Origin: Verrucomicrobiaceae bacterium
GTDB lineage: Bacteria > Verrucomicrobiota > Verrucomicrobiia > Verrucomicrobiales > DEV007
Direction of reading: 5' to 3'
NCBI GenBank assembly: GCA_004211885.1
Contig: SHBV01000019.1
Span: 1 to 51,457 of the forward strand
DNA: 51,457 nt
Shown here: in pieces, positions 17,387 to 26,578 of the stretch
Layout of the letters: the number at the start of each line of letters is the position of its first letter
How positions within the stretch are numbered: position 1 is the first letter of the stretch
Notes under the pieces: model-generated
Databases searched by the model: none
What the model was told of the DNA's origin: nothing
Seen by the model: the letters and a program-made list of their open reading frames with translations, nothing else
Translations under genes and position numbers: made by a program

Positions 17387-20300
17387 TTACTCTTCGTTTT
17401 CTACTACCTTGAAAAAGATTTTGCTCGCTCCTTCTAAAGGGTTTTCCAGTCCTGGTTCACCTTCGGCTGGATAAACTGTAAAATCTCCTCCAGATTCGAT
17501 CGAATCATCAAGGTCAGCATCGAACTGTGTCATATCCTCGGAGTAATAAAGAGAGTAGGTCTTTCTTCCTCTCGAACTCCACTTGAAGCGGAAAGTGTCC
17601 TCTTCGGCGTCATAGATTATTTCAGTGAATTCTAGAGGAGTGACTCCACCTGCTATGCCAAGTGCCCAATCAATGGACTGGCCAATGAGTGTCTTTCCGT
17701 CGTCGGTGAAGTTATTGAAAGTACTATCAGTGATACCGAGCATGACGCGCTTACCAGGTGCAGGGTTTCCATCATTCAGTTCTTCACCTTCATCTACAAT
17801 AGTGAGAAATAATCTGCTAGGATCCTCGTTCTCAGCTGCCAAAGATATTGAACCTGGTGCCTGTTGGTCCGTTGACCACCAGACCTCGGTCTGACCAGTC
17901 GATATGGTCACATCATCACCGACATTGAAACCCGCGACTATTGGATGATCTTCAACTATCGTGATCACATGATCCTCGGCCACATTGTCTTTGGTCCTTC
18001 CTGCAGTGACTTGGAATTCTCCCCCACCATTATCTGCAATGGCCTCTTCCCAGTTAACGATTGGGGTCGTGGAATTATGGAATTTATTCCGCATGTCTCC
18101 TGATCCGGGGGTGGATGAAATGACAAGTAGCGCATATTCTGCCTCTTCTCCTGCAACAGTCTGATTGGCCTGCTTGTAGGTAATGTTTTGTGAGCCGTAC
18201 CTTTCTTCAAGGAAACTCATTACGGTCCCGTCAGCTCCTTGAGTTGCATCGGCTTGGCCGCCAATGAATAGTATCGTTTGCCCTAACTGGGGAAAATCAT
18301 TTTTATTTGCAGGGTCAGTTCCCTGACTAATTTCGACATTGTCGTCAAAACCATCTCCGTCAGTGTCTGGCTTATTAGGGTCAGTGCCGCCAGTCACTTC
18401 AGCACCGTCAAGAAGGCCATCCCTATCGGAGTCCGAATTCAATGGATTCGTATTAGTGACAGTGAGTTCCTGATTATCATTTAATCCGTCCTCGTCACTA
18501 TCAGCTTTGTTAGGCTTTGTCCTTGCTTCAAACTCATCGGCATTAGTTAGTCCGTCATTGTCATCGTCCCCTTCAGGATCATCGACTCCGTACTTCTCTT
18601 CCCAGGAGTCGGGCAAACCGTCACCGTCTGCATCTTCCTGTGTAGCACCTATGGGGCTGGTTCCGTCCGCCAGTGCCTGAATCGTTGCCTCCGGAAGAAC
18701 TTCCCTCCAGATTACCACATCATCCAAATATCCATCATATTGCTCACTTCCATTATTCCGTGCACCTAGCAAGAATGAACCTCCTCCGTTAGGGGCTCGC
18801 TGAGCTTGTGGACCTCCATCAAGTTCACCGTCCAGATAAATTGCAGCTGTGTCATTGGCCCCGTCATAGGTCCATACTGCGTGAACCCATTTTTCAGCTT
18901 CTAAGGGAGTGACAGCGTTCCAGTCAGCTCCCCAATGAGCGCTATGCAATACGCCTCCGTTGCGGATACCATTATGAATTCCCTGTTGAGTCTGGCCCCA
19001 AATAAATCCTTGGCCTCCGGCTGAGCCGATTGGCTTTAACCAACAGGCAAAGGTGTAGCTACCATCCTCAAAATCACGAATCATTGAATTCATATCGATA
19101 TCAAAGAAATCAAGATGACCGCCCGTGAAGTTAGCGCCAGTCGTTGGGGTGGAACCTGAGGGTGCGCCTTCAACATCAAAGCTCACTGCGCCATCGACCT
19201 CACCATTATAATCATTCCCACTCATGTCTTCCGCATTCGCTTCGAAGTCCACGTAGAGGAATGGAGGAGGGATTGCTCCCTTACTGTTCTCATCATTAGG
19301 ATCAGTTCCTCCAACGATTTCACCACCGTCCGCGTAACCGTCACCGTCCGTGTCTGCGTTATTCGGATCAGTCCCTGTATCATCGTTATCAACTAATGTC
19401 CCGGTGTTCGTTTCGACTCCATCAGTGAGACCATCACCGTCCGTGTCTGCGTTCCTTGGGTCAGTGCCCGTGTTCGTGGCACTCACATAAGTTCCTGTAT
19501 CCGTCTCGACCCCATCTTCAAGTTCATCACCGTCCGTGTCCTTCTTGGTCGGATCGGTCTTCGTTTCCTCATACTCATCCAGGTCCGTTAATCCATCTCC
19601 ATCAAAGTCACCTGTCCCTGGACCAGGTCCGGGCCCGGCACCTAAACCATTTAAATCTTCGAGGTTATCAACGAGCTTCTCTTCCCAAGCATCAGGTAAC
19701 CCGTCCTCATCATCATCTTCTGAAGGGCCTCCTGGAGTCATGGCCCCACTGGCAAGAGCAGCGATATCATCCTCTGATAATGCCTCATCCCAAATGGCTA
19801 AGTCATCAATGTTTCCTGTAAAGTTACAGCAGTCAGAGCCTCGAAGAATTCCACCAATGGTAGTCGTGTCCGGAGTGAACGCGCCGATCGCGCTGTGATC
19901 GAACTGCTTATCAAAGACTCCATCGATATAAAGATCAAGTATCCCTTCATTATCGACCCACGCCACGTGATGCCAGGCCCCATCGAACGCTTCCCCATTT
20001 GAGTACTGGTGACCCGTCGCGGCTCCGTTCCTCACATAAAGGTCAACGGTACCGTCAGCTCCATTATCTTTGGTTCCCATATTAAAGAGAGGATTATTAT
20101 CAGTCGATATCGCCTCGGAGAAGATCCGGTCATCAGCATTATCTATCGTTCCATCGGCCTGAACCCACATTGACACCGTATAGGAAGGGACAGTCGTAAT
20201 TGCGATTCCTCCTTCGCCATGATTAATGCTTCCGTACGTCCCCACTGTCCCATCAAAGGAAACTGACTGACCATTCCCTAAAGTATCGGGTACAGAGTCA

Positions 20301-20455
20301 GAATAGCTTGATCCACCGAAGAGTTCTCCATCATTGCCGTTCCCAGATGAATCCGTAAAGTCCCCGTCAAGCTTCCAATAACCGACCAACTCAGCCCGAG
20401 CAGTGATCTGAGTTAAAATGCAAATGAGGATGATATGTGATAAAAATAATTTCAT
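17387..20455 (-). CDS. Giant acidic secreted protein: two LamG domains, Ca-binding repeats, ThuA-like domain
   Basis: 1022 residues with a signal peptide about 1-21 (ARA). Order: LamG-like lectin domain about 22-240 (GYWKLDGDFTDSSGNG); block of thrombospondin type-3-like repeats about 248-395 (DTDGDGLTDGVETNTGT and variants); second LamG about 398-600 (YVDFEANAEDMSGN); second repeat block about 605-720 (DSDRDGLLDGAEVTGGTDPN); a class I amidotransferase/ThuA-like module about 723-940 (ILFIGGQ, DHPIVAGFN, IGQSIDWALG); and a short beta-rich end. The D-rich repeats should bind calcium and form rigid spacers; LamG domains usually bind glycans. No sorting tag (PEP-CTERM) is visible at the C-terminus. 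A cell-surface or extracellular adhesin or glycan-capture protein is likely. Confidence 0.85.
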   Translation of the reverse strand: MKLFLSHIILICILTQITARAELVGYWKLDGDFTDSSGNGNDGELFGGSSYSDSVPDTLGNGQSVSFDGTVGTYGSINHGEGGIAITTVPSYTVSMWVQADGTIDNADDRIFSEAISTDNNPLFNMGTKDNGADGTVDLYVRNGAATGHQYSNGEAFDGAWHHVAWVDNEGILDLYIDGVFDKQFDHSAIGAFTPDTTTIGGILRGSDCCNFTGNIDDLAIWDEALSEDDIAALASGAMTPGGPSEDDDEDGLPDAWEEKLVDNLEDLNGLGAGPGPGPGTGDFDGDGLTDLDEYEETKTDPTKKDTDGDELEDGVETDTGTYVSATNTGTDPRNADTDGDGLTDGVETNTGTLVDNDDTGTDPNNADTDGDGYADGGEIVGGTDPNDENSKGAIPPPFLYVDFEANAEDMSGNDYNGEVDGAVSFDVEGAPSGSTPTTGANFTGGHLDFFDIDMNSMIRDFEDGSYTFACWLKPIGSAGGQGFIWGQTQQGIHNGIRNGGVLHSAHWGADWNAVTPLEAEKWVHAVWTYDGANDTAAIYLDGELDGGPQAQRAPNGGGSFLLGARNNGSEQYDGYLDDVVIWREVLPEATIQALADGTSPIGATQEDADGDGLPDSWEEKYGVDDPEGDDDNDGLTNADEFEARTKPNKADSDEDGLNDNQELTVTNTNPLNSDSDRDGLLDGAEVTGGTDPNKPDTDGDGFDDNVEISQGTDPANKNDFPQLGQTILFIGGQADATQGADGTVMSFLEERYGSQNITYKQANQTVAGEEAEYALLVISSTPGSGDMRNKFHNSTTPIVNWEEAIADNGGGEFQVTAGRTKDNVAEDHVITIVEDHPIVAGFNVGDDVTISTGQTEVWWSTDQQAPGSISLAAENEDPSRLFLTIVDEGEELNDGNPAPGKRVMLGITDSTFNNFTDDGKTLIGQSIDWALGIAGGVTPLEFTEIIYDAEEDTFRFKWSSRGRKTYSLYYSEDMTQFDADLDDSIESGGDFTVYPAEGEPGLENPLEGASKIFFKVVENEE
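19341..19540. repeat. Short direct DNA repeats inside the Ca-binding repeat block
   Basis: The 20-mer TCACCGTCCGTGTCTGCGTT occurs at 19341-19360 and 19434-19453, and its first 14 bases again at 19527-19540, each 93 bases apart. They encode the DTDGDG-type loops on the minus strand. The near-identical DNA suggests recent duplication of a 31-codon repeat unit. Confidence 0.75.
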
Positions 20456-20484
20456 TCAATTGAGTGGCTTTTTATTAAATAAAT

Positions 20485-21306
20485 TTAGTCGCGAAGTCCG
20501 ACCTGTTGCATGAGGTCATTTGTTGAGTTGTAGGCTTCTTCGACCCATTCTACGATTTTTGATGGGTCAGGTGAGTATTCGAGCTCTATCGAAACAGTGC
20601 CTTCAAATTCCAGTTCCTTGATTGCTTGTAGGTAAGGAGCGAATTTAACGACTCCTCTTCCGGGTGGTAAGTCCCCGTGAACTTTTCCATCACAATCACT
20701 GATATGGACATGAGTAGCTTTATTTCTCAGTTTTTCCAGTTCCGCGGGGGAAGTATCTGCAAGGACCAGATGACTCACATCAATGTTAGCTTTCACGTTT
20801 GGCATTGCACAATCATCAATGAACCGAACCATTTCTGGTATACTGTTAAGCAAGCTCAATCTGAAAGGTTCCAGTTCTAAAGCAATGTCCAGACCAAGTT
20901 CACCAGCATACTGACCCAGTTCTTTGACTCCTTCTACGCCCCATTCCCACTGAGCTTCTGGTGGAATCACTTCGCGTTGCCAAATATATTCTCCGAGGAC
21001 AAGGAGAAGGTTCTTGGAATCAAACTTCTTGGCTAAGTCGAGAAATTTCTTAGCTCTGTTTATATGATAGTCTCTGACAGGATCATTAAAATCGATCAGG
21101 CCCGCTGAGACGACCACGGTCGATGTGATTGGAAGATTATTCTCTTCGCAAGTGCTCTTGATAAGATTGACTTCATCTTCGGCAATAGTCATTGCTTCCG
21201 TGAAGATATCGACCGCATCAAAGCCTATCCGCGAGATGTGTTCGAGGCCCGTTTTTGTATCGACTCCTGCCTGTCCAAAAGCGCTGTTTATGATTCCAAG
21301 TTTCAT
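20485..21306 (-). CDS. Cytoplasmic sugar phosphate isomerase/epimerase (xylose isomerase-like TIM barrel)
   Basis: 273 residues and no signal peptide. The metal ligands of the D-tagatose 3-epimerase / hydroxypyruvate isomerase superfamily fall in order: E146 (LELEP), D176 with H179 (NIDVSHL), H201 (THVHISD) and E241 (SIELEY). HGDLPPGRG after the third ligand is typical of the substrate loop. It would interconvert ketoses or act on a related hydroxy-carbonyl intermediate using Mn or Mg. It lies 22 bases downstream of a PhyH-type dioxygenase and 29 bases upstream of the LamG giant, in one minus-strand run. The exact substrate cannot be deduced. Confidence 0.85.
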   Translation of the reverse strand: MKLGIINSAFGQAGVDTKTGLEHISRIGFDAVDIFTEAMTIAEDEVNLIKSTCEENNLPITSTVVVSAGLIDFNDPVRDYHINRAKKFLDLAKKFDSKNLLLVLGEYIWQREVIPPEAQWEWGVEGVKELGQYAGELGLDIALELEPFRLSLLNSIPEMVRFIDDCAMPNVKANIDVSHLVLADTSPAELEKLRNKATHVHISDCDGKVHGDLPPGRGVVKFAPYLQAIKELEFEGTVSIELEYSPDPSKIVEWVEEAYNSTNDLMQQVGLRD

Positions 21307-21307
21307 A

Positions 21308-21335
21308 TTTTAGTTAATTGAGTTTTAGTTAATTG
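21308..21335. repeat. Tandem 13-bp repeat between PhyH and isomerase genes
   Basis: TTTTAGTTAATTG occurs at 21308-21320 and again at 21323-21335, a 15-bp period. The second copy contains the stop codon of the PhyH gene (complement of 21329-21331). It is probably a local duplication of intergenic DNA; no regulatory role is evident. Confidence 0.6.
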
Positions 21336-22162
21336 TTTTCTAGGCTTTTTGCGCTCTTATCATCCTCGACGAGATTGGCAAATTCAGCATTTGATCGTAT
21401 CGCTTCGTCACGACCCACAATGAGGACCTGATCATCAGTCACTTTGTCTAGCTTTGTGTATGAGGGGTGGTGAGATTCTTTGTATGGGTTGTTCGATTTT
21501 GCATTATAGCAGCAAATTAGAGCCCATCTCGATTTGTCAGAAAGATTAGCAGCTGAGCAGTGAAGTGTATTTGGGTGAAAGAATAGGGCATCACCGGCAC
21601 TCATTGTGCATTGTACTAACTCTAATTTCTTCTTTGCTTCCTCAACTTGTTCTTTGTCCGCTCCTGCCTGATCACCTGAGAGAATGTGATTAATGCGACC
21701 CATTTTATGCGATCCTTTCAGGACCTGCAGACATCCGTTTTCTTCAGTGGCCTCATCAACGGCTATCATCACACTGCAGAGGTTGGGAAATAGGAGTCCG
21801 TTCTGATACCAATACCCATAATCCTGATGCCATGCCCATGCTCCACCGACCTTAGCATCTTTGAGTATCATTTTAGAGTGGTAATGGTAGGCCTCGTCTT
21901 CCAGTAACTGTTCTATTCTGTTAACGACCCTCTCAGAGCGCGCAATCATTCCATAAATACCATTGCCCGGATGGTTCCATAACGATAAGCGCACGTCATT
22001 GCCTTCGCCATCGTCCATTTTGGATGCAGCCTTATCCATCGCATGATCATTGCGGGCCGTTTCACCTAACAGTCCTATTTCTTCTGGACTAAAAATACCT
22101 CTTTCGAAAACGAATCCGTCTTTGTGATATGCTTCGATGTCGCTGTTTTGAAAGGTAGGCAT
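21329..22162 (-). CDS. Phytanoyl-CoA dioxygenase (PhyH) family Fe(II)/2-oxoglutarate oxygenase
   Basis: 277 residues, no signal peptide, so cytoplasmic. The iron facial triad is visible: H112 and D114 in WAWHQDYGYWYQNG, and H201 in NTLHCSAANLS; R212 (DKSRWAL) fits the 2-oxoglutarate carboxylate binder. These match PhyH-type enzymes that hydroxylate small molecules, lipids or halogenated and N-methylated compounds. It is the first gene of a minus-strand run with a sugar isomerase, which hints at a modified-sugar or polyol substrate, but the family is too broad to assign one. Confidence 0.88.
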   Translation of the reverse strand: MPTFQNSDIEAYHKDGFVFERGIFSPEEIGLLGETARNDHAMDKAASKMDDGEGNDVRLSLWNHPGNGIYGMIARSERVVNRIEQLLEDEAYHYHSKMILKDAKVGGAWAWHQDYGYWYQNGLLFPNLCSVMIAVDEATEENGCLQVLKGSHKMGRINHILSGDQAGADKEQVEEAKKKLELVQCTMSAGDALFFHPNTLHCSAANLSDKSRWALICCYNAKSNNPYKESHHPSYTKLDKVTDDQVLIVGRDEAIRSNAEFANLVEDDKSAKSLENN

Positions 22163-22391
22163 TTAATTCATGTACTCCGAATACCGGTTTTATAAGGTGG
22201 TTTTTATTGGGGGATATTATATTGAACAATTTGAGAAAAATACTCAAGCATGATTCACTGGAGTAAAAGGATTCCTTTCGGTTTTGTTAGTAATTATCTC
22301 TAGTTACATAAATTCTATAGTTCGCTTGATTATTCATTAAGTATCTTGAAAAAATTAGTCTGCGCATTTAAACCTTCACCAAATTCTGTTT

Positions 22392-23936
22392 ATGAGAATA
22401 GAGCCTATTAATTTATCGTGCTTTAAAGTGCTGTTTTTCTTTCTGCTTTGGAGCTCTTTTCCACATCAAATATTTTCTGAAGAAGACTCATTAGAATCGA
22501 AGGGCTTGCCTCGAGGTGACCCTGCATCTGAAAATGTTGATGTTAATATTTTAGCGGATTTTATTCAGTCCTTAGATACTAAATTCGAAGGAATACACAG
22601 CATTATGGTTCTTCGTAATGGTAAGGTTATAAGTGAAGGGTGGTGGTCTCCTTATCAAGCCGAAGACAAACACATGCTTTTTTCTCTAAGTAAAATTTTC
22701 ACCTCCACTGCAGTAGGGATCGCTGTCCAGGAAGAAAGGTTTTCTATTGACGATTTGGTGGTGGATTTTTTCCCAGATGACCTACCTGATAAACCATCGA
22801 AAAATTTACAAACTATGCGGGTCCGTGACCTGCTAACAATGACAACCGGTCATCAGAAAGAACCTTCTCTAAAGGCAAGTGAAATGTCTGTCCGTTCATT
22901 CTTTGATACCGAGATAGCACATGAGCCTGGAACACATTTTAAATACAATACCCCTGCCACTTTCATTCAATCTGCAATTGTTCAAAAAGTGACTGGGCAG
23001 AAAGTTGTGGATTATCTTCGGACTCGCCTATTTGAACCGCTTGGCATTACAGATCCTTTTTGGCGTGAAAATTTTGAAGGCATCTCACTCGGTGGCTATG
23101 GTTTAAGATTGCGAACTGAAGACATAGCAAAGCTCGGGCAATTATATCTTCAAAAAGGAAAATGGGGTAAAAAGACTATTATAAAGAATGGGTGGGTCGA
23201 TATGGCCACTTCAAAGCAGGTTTCCAATGGGAATAACCCAAATAATGACTGGAGCCAAGGCTATGGTTTTCAATTTTGGCGGTGCAGGTTTGATTCTTAC
23301 CGAGGTGACGGGCTGTTCAGCCAATTTTGCATAGTAATGCCAAAATTAGATGCAGTCATTGCAATTACTAGCGGGGAAAATGATATGGCAGGAATATTAA
23401 ATCTTGTATGGGATAAATTTTTACCTGCTTGTCTCATAGATCCAAATAAAAAAAATAATAGTAACATTTCTCCATTAAAGGAGATTTTAAAACGTCTCAA
23501 AATTGATGGAGTCGCTGGTAATGCTACAACTGAATCTGAGGAAGTTTTTCTTAATTCCAGATACAGCTTAGGATCGAACTCCTTGAATTTAGATGCATTA
23601 GAATTGAATCAGGATTCTCATCAGGACCCAATCAGGGTTACCTTACTTGGAGATGACCGGAAGATTGAATTTTCTGCAGGTCATAACTTGTGGGTTAGAG
23701 GGCGATCTGATTTTCCTAATGGTCTAGTATTTGATTTAAAAAATGAACCGCTAGCAGCATCATACGGATGGGAAGAAGGTCACACTCTGAATGTGAAAGT
23801 CTGCGCTATTGAAACTCCATTTAACTTTACGATGAAGTTTAAATTTACCGGGGATGACGTTACTCTGAGCTGGGTTCCTAATGTTGGGTTTGATAATAAA
23901 TTTGGTCCCGACTTAGTTGGACGCAAAGAGAAATAA
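22392..23936 (+). CDS. Exported beta-lactamase-fold serine hydrolase (class C / S12-like)
   Basis: 514 residues; ATG 22392 begins a signal peptide ending near residue 29 (HQIFSE). The catalytic SxxK is S98-L-S-K101 (MLFSLSKIFTS); the tyrosine motif is Y185-N-T (KYNTPATF), the variant seen in 6-aminohexanoate-dimer-hydrolase-like serine hydrolases; GGYGLRLRTEDIAKLG is another family landmark. Residues about 365-514 are a beta-rich extra domain I do not recognise. Such enzymes are peptidases, amidases or esterases rather than antibiotic-resistance factors. The gene stands alone between divergent and convergent neighbours. The 229-base region before it (22163-22391) holds both divergent promoters, with no clear box pair. 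Confidence 0.85.
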   Translation: MRIEPINLSCFKVLFFFLLWSSFPHQIFSEEDSLESKGLPRGDPASENVDVNILADFIQSLDTKFEGIHSIMVLRNGKVISEGWWSPYQAEDKHMLFSLSKIFTSTAVGIAVQEERFSIDDLVVDFFPDDLPDKPSKNLQTMRVRDLLTMTTGHQKEPSLKASEMSVRSFFDTEIAHEPGTHFKYNTPATFIQSAIVQKVTGQKVVDYLRTRLFEPLGITDPFWRENFEGISLGGYGLRLRTEDIAKLGQLYLQKGKWGKKTIIKNGWVDMATSKQVSNGNNPNNDWSQGYGFQFWRCRFDSYRGDGLFSQFCIVMPKLDAVIAITSGENDMAGILNLVWDKFLPACLIDPNKKNNSNISPLKEILKRLKIDGVAGNATTESEEVFLNSRYSLGSNSLNLDALELNQDSHQDPIRVTLLGDDRKIEFSAGHNLWVRGRSDFPNGLVFDLKNEPLAASYGWEEGHTLNVKVCAIETPFNFTMKFKFTGDDVTLSWVPNVGFDNKFGPDLVGRKEK

Positions 23937-23955
23937 AACCCCTAAATCAGGGGTT
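23937..23955. terminator. Hairpin terminator between convergent genes
   Basis: Perfect 7-bp stem AACCCCT / AGGGGTT with a 5-base loop (AAATC), directly after the serine hydrolase stop (23934-23936). It overlaps the stop codon of the minus-strand FG-GAP gene (23947-23949). Read on the minus strand, the stem is followed by TTTTATTT, so it fits best as a Rho-independent terminator for the PSD1-DUF1501-FG-GAP operon. On the plus strand the T tract is poor. Confidence 0.6.
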
Positions 23956-25164
23956 CATGTAGGGATTTTCATACCAGAAAACTCCTAACTGGTCTCGTTC
24001 CTCACAACAGAGAGCATCAAGATCGCCGTCCCCATCAATGTCATGCATGACAACCCGGTCATATTTAATTCCTGGTTCTCCGGCAATTTCATGATCTTTC
24101 CATATTTTTTCGGTAGGTGAATTTGTCCACGAGAGCCACCTCATTCCGGACAGTTCTCCTTTGGCTCCCTCACAACTGAAAACGATATCTTTTTTTCCAT
24201 CGCTGTTAACATCGCAAACTGCCGTACTCTTACCTCCGCCGACTCCCTTTGGTAAGGGTATAACATATTCTTTCCATCCTTTATGTGTTTTCTGGAACCA
24301 GATCACGGATCTTGTATCAATGGCGATCACATCAATTGAACCGTCTCCGTCAAGGTCACCAGTAGAGATGAATTTAATTTCTTTATCAGACCCCCCAATG
24401 TTGTGCCTTGACCATTGATTGAGGTTTTTAGCTTCTTTATGCCCTGGATATTTTAACCAGTACACGCCCCGATTTGGCCCTCTGCGGTCACTGACTAGGA
24501 CATCCTTATGACCGTCTTGATCCATGTCTATTGAGATTAATGACATTATCCATCCGGCATCCTGTAACTTATGAAGTTTCCATGCATTCAGATTATGAGG
24601 GTCTTTCGGAGCTTGAAGCCAGCTCACTGAAGCTCCATTGCCCTTGGAACTTACAATTAGATCGTCAGCATTTACTCCGTCTATCTGCATGGGGAGCGCA
24701 TACATCCATGATTGTTTCCCTTTGGTAACTGGTATCGCAACGGTCTGCCATTTTGTTGGATCTAAGTAGTCTTTTCCTGATTGAGGTGCCCAGTGTATGA
24801 ACATGGAACGAGTAGAGCCTTCGCAGGAACTGACTATGTCCACGGCTCCATCCTTATCGATATCAATGAAGACAGCATCTTCTGGCGACTTGACTTCACC
24901 GACAGTGACTCCGGGCCAGATTTTTTTTTCTTGTCCTCTCTTCGGATGTAGGTAAGCCCTAATGATTCCGCCCTCTTCCCATCCCGTAGCAATGTCCATT
25001 AGACCGTCGCTGTTCACGTCAAAGAGCCTGACGCCGTCAGCTCCTTGGGAGCTCTTATCAATGGTATGTAATTTCCAAGGTTTTTTAATTTTCCCAATTA
25101 CTAGTGAATTAGTAATTAAATATTGAACTATTAGACAGAAAATTAATTTAAGCGATAATTTCAT
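23947..25164 (-). CDS. Exported FG-GAP/VCBS repeat protein
   Basis: 405 residues from the ATG at 25164, chosen because it begins directly with a signal peptide (MKLSLKLIFCLIVQYL) and leaves a 17-base overlap with the upstream DUF1501 gene. A longer frame from 25209 would put 15 polar residues ahead of the signal. The body is a beta-propeller of FG-GAP-like repeats with calcium-loop motifs: DVNSDGLMDIATG, DIDKDGAVDIVSS, DMDQDGHKDVLVS, DLDGDGSIDVIAI, DVNSDGKKDIVFS, DIDGDGDLDALCC. There are about six or seven blades. It is probably a periplasmic or surface binding protein. It is last in the PSD1-DUF1501-FG-GAP operon, suggesting it works with that pair. Confidence 0.85.
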   Translation of the reverse strand: MKLSLKLIFCLIVQYLITNSLVIGKIKKPWKLHTIDKSSQGADGVRLFDVNSDGLMDIATGWEEGGIIRAYLHPKRGQEKKIWPGVTVGEVKSPEDAVFIDIDKDGAVDIVSSCEGSTRSMFIHWAPQSGKDYLDPTKWQTVAIPVTKGKQSWMYALPMQIDGVNADDLIVSSKGNGASVSWLQAPKDPHNLNAWKLHKLQDAGWIMSLISIDMDQDGHKDVLVSDRRGPNRGVYWLKYPGHKEAKNLNQWSRHNIGGSDKEIKFISTGDLDGDGSIDVIAIDTRSVIWFQKTHKGWKEYVIPLPKGVGGGKSTAVCDVNSDGKKDIVFSCEGAKGELSGMRWLSWTNSPTEKIWKDHEIAGEPGIKYDRVVMHDIDGDGDLDALCCEERDQLGVFWYENPYMNP

Positions 25165-26575
25165 TGAGGACATTTCCATGGACATTAGTGAGTCTTCTTT
25201 GAATTCCATTATGGTAGAAGCTCAGTCTGGTGTGATCGATTCCGAAGAGGTGCAATAATGTGGCATGAAAGTCATGCCAACTAACGGGCTTATCATGTAC
25301 TGCATAACCAATTTCATCAGTGCTTCCGTATGACATTCCAGGTCGAAGACCAGCACCTGCTGCCCAGACACAGAAGGCAGCATTATTATGATCTCTTCCG
25401 CCCCCTAGATCATTTGGAGCAGACTCTGTAAATGGAGTTCTGCCGAATTCAGTTGTAAAAGTTATTAAGGTATCTTCCAGCATACCTCTCATTTTTAAAT
25501 CCTTTATAAGTGCTGCAACTGGCTTATCTATTCTGGCTGCTTCTCTTTCATGGTTAGGTATCATTAACTCATGCCCATCCCAGCTTGTTCTTGGCTTTCC
25601 GCCTAAAGGTCCTCCTGAGTAAAGTTGAACAAACCGCACACCCTTCTCGAGGAGTCTCCTTGACAGTATGCAACTTCTAGCAAATTCGTTCGTTGGTTTT
25701 TGACCTAATCCATACAGTCTTTTGATGTAAACAGGCTCGCTTTCAATATTTGAGACATCAGGAATAGCAGTTTGTAATTTTGCTGCAAGTTCATAACTCT
25801 TTAACCTTGCTTCAAGAATAGGGTCAGATCCTCCCAACTCATCTATTTGTTTCTTGGCCATGTATTTGAGAAGTTGGGAACTTGAGGATTCAGAATTAAT
25901 CCTTGTTTTATTTTCATCCGGGAACAGATCCCGAATCGTGCTGGATGCTTTATTTGATAAAGTTATTCCCTGGTGTTCTGCTGGCAAAAAGGCGCTACTC
26001 CAGCTATCGGCGCCTCCGCTCGGCATCCCACGGTTGTCCGGTATCACTACAAAAGTTGGTAATGAATCCGATTCATTACCAAGTCCATATGACAACCAGC
26101 TTCCGAGTGAAGGAAAACCGTTTGTCATGAAACCGCTGTTGCACATGAATAGTGCAGGTGTGTGATTTCCTGTGTCCGAGTGCATCGATTTGATGACGGT
26201 TAACTCATCAGCAATCTTGGCAATGTGAGGAAAAAGGTCAGATACCCAGAGCCCGCTCTGTCCTCGCCTTCGAAAAGTCCAGTCGTGCTTTCTTATTAGT
26301 CCTACTTTATTAAAGAAAACGTTGATTTTTGTCTTGTCAGGTGGTGATTTCCCATGAAATTTTTCGAGTCCAGGTTTGTAGTCAAAACTATCTATATGAC
26401 TCAGCCCGCCCACTAGACAGATGTTAATTGCTCTTTTTGCTCTAGGGTAAAAATGCGTTGTATTAGCAGTCAGATCGGACTTTAGCATTGTTGCTAGTGC
26501 CGTGCTTCCAATGCCGCCCATGGACCAGTTCATGAAGTGCCGCTTACTTAATAATATGTTGTTTAAGTCGTGCAT
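25148..26575 (-). CDS. DUF1501 family protein (operon partner of PSD1)
   Basis: 475 residues. The N-terminal SKRHFMN is a weak twin-arginine-like motif (KR instead of RR) before a short hydrophobic stretch, so Tat export is less certain than for the homologue at 682-2073. Motifs are VGGLSHIDSFDYKP, SWDGHELMIPNHE, TTEFGRTPF and GGGRDHNN; the last has DHNN where the other two have DHHP. It begins 3 bases after the PSD1 gene and overlaps the FG-GAP start by 17 bases, so the three genes should be co-translated. Overall it is closest to the DUF1501 at the left end: both have a RKHDWTF/KGSHWKF block and the RRGQSG or KKGQSG segment. Confidence 0.88.
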   Translation of the reverse strand: MHDLNNILLSKRHFMNWSMGGIGSTALATMLKSDLTANTTHFYPRAKRAINICLVGGLSHIDSFDYKPGLEKFHGKSPPDKTKINVFFNKVGLIRKHDWTFRRRGQSGLWVSDLFPHIAKIADELTVIKSMHSDTGNHTPALFMCNSGFMTNGFPSLGSWLSYGLGNESDSLPTFVVIPDNRGMPSGGADSWSSAFLPAEHQGITLSNKASSTIRDLFPDENKTRINSESSSSQLLKYMAKKQIDELGGSDPILEARLKSYELAAKLQTAIPDVSNIESEPVYIKRLYGLGQKPTNEFARSCILSRRLLEKGVRFVQLYSGGPLGGKPRTSWDGHELMIPNHEREAARIDKPVAALIKDLKMRGMLEDTLITFTTEFGRTPFTESAPNDLGGGRDHNNAAFCVWAAGAGLRPGMSYGSTDEIGYAVHDKPVSWHDFHATLLHLFGIDHTRLSFYHNGIQRRLTNVHGNVLNEIIA

Positions 26576-26578
26576 GGA

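Noticed and set aside
19456..19898. Plus-strand frames opposite the calcium-repeat block
   Set aside because: Low-complexity Ser/Pro/His-rich translations caused by the repetitive GAC/GGT codons of the real minus-strand gene.
22392..23936. Reading the serine hydrolase as an antibiotic-resistance beta-lactamase
   Set aside because: The YNT variant of the tyrosine motif and the added C-terminal domain fit the esterase/amidase branch of the superfamily rather than AmpC.
25165..25209. Longer N-terminus of the FG-GAP protein
   Set aside because: It would place 15 polar residues before the signal peptide and increase the overlap with the DUF1501 gene; the ATG at 25164 fits better.
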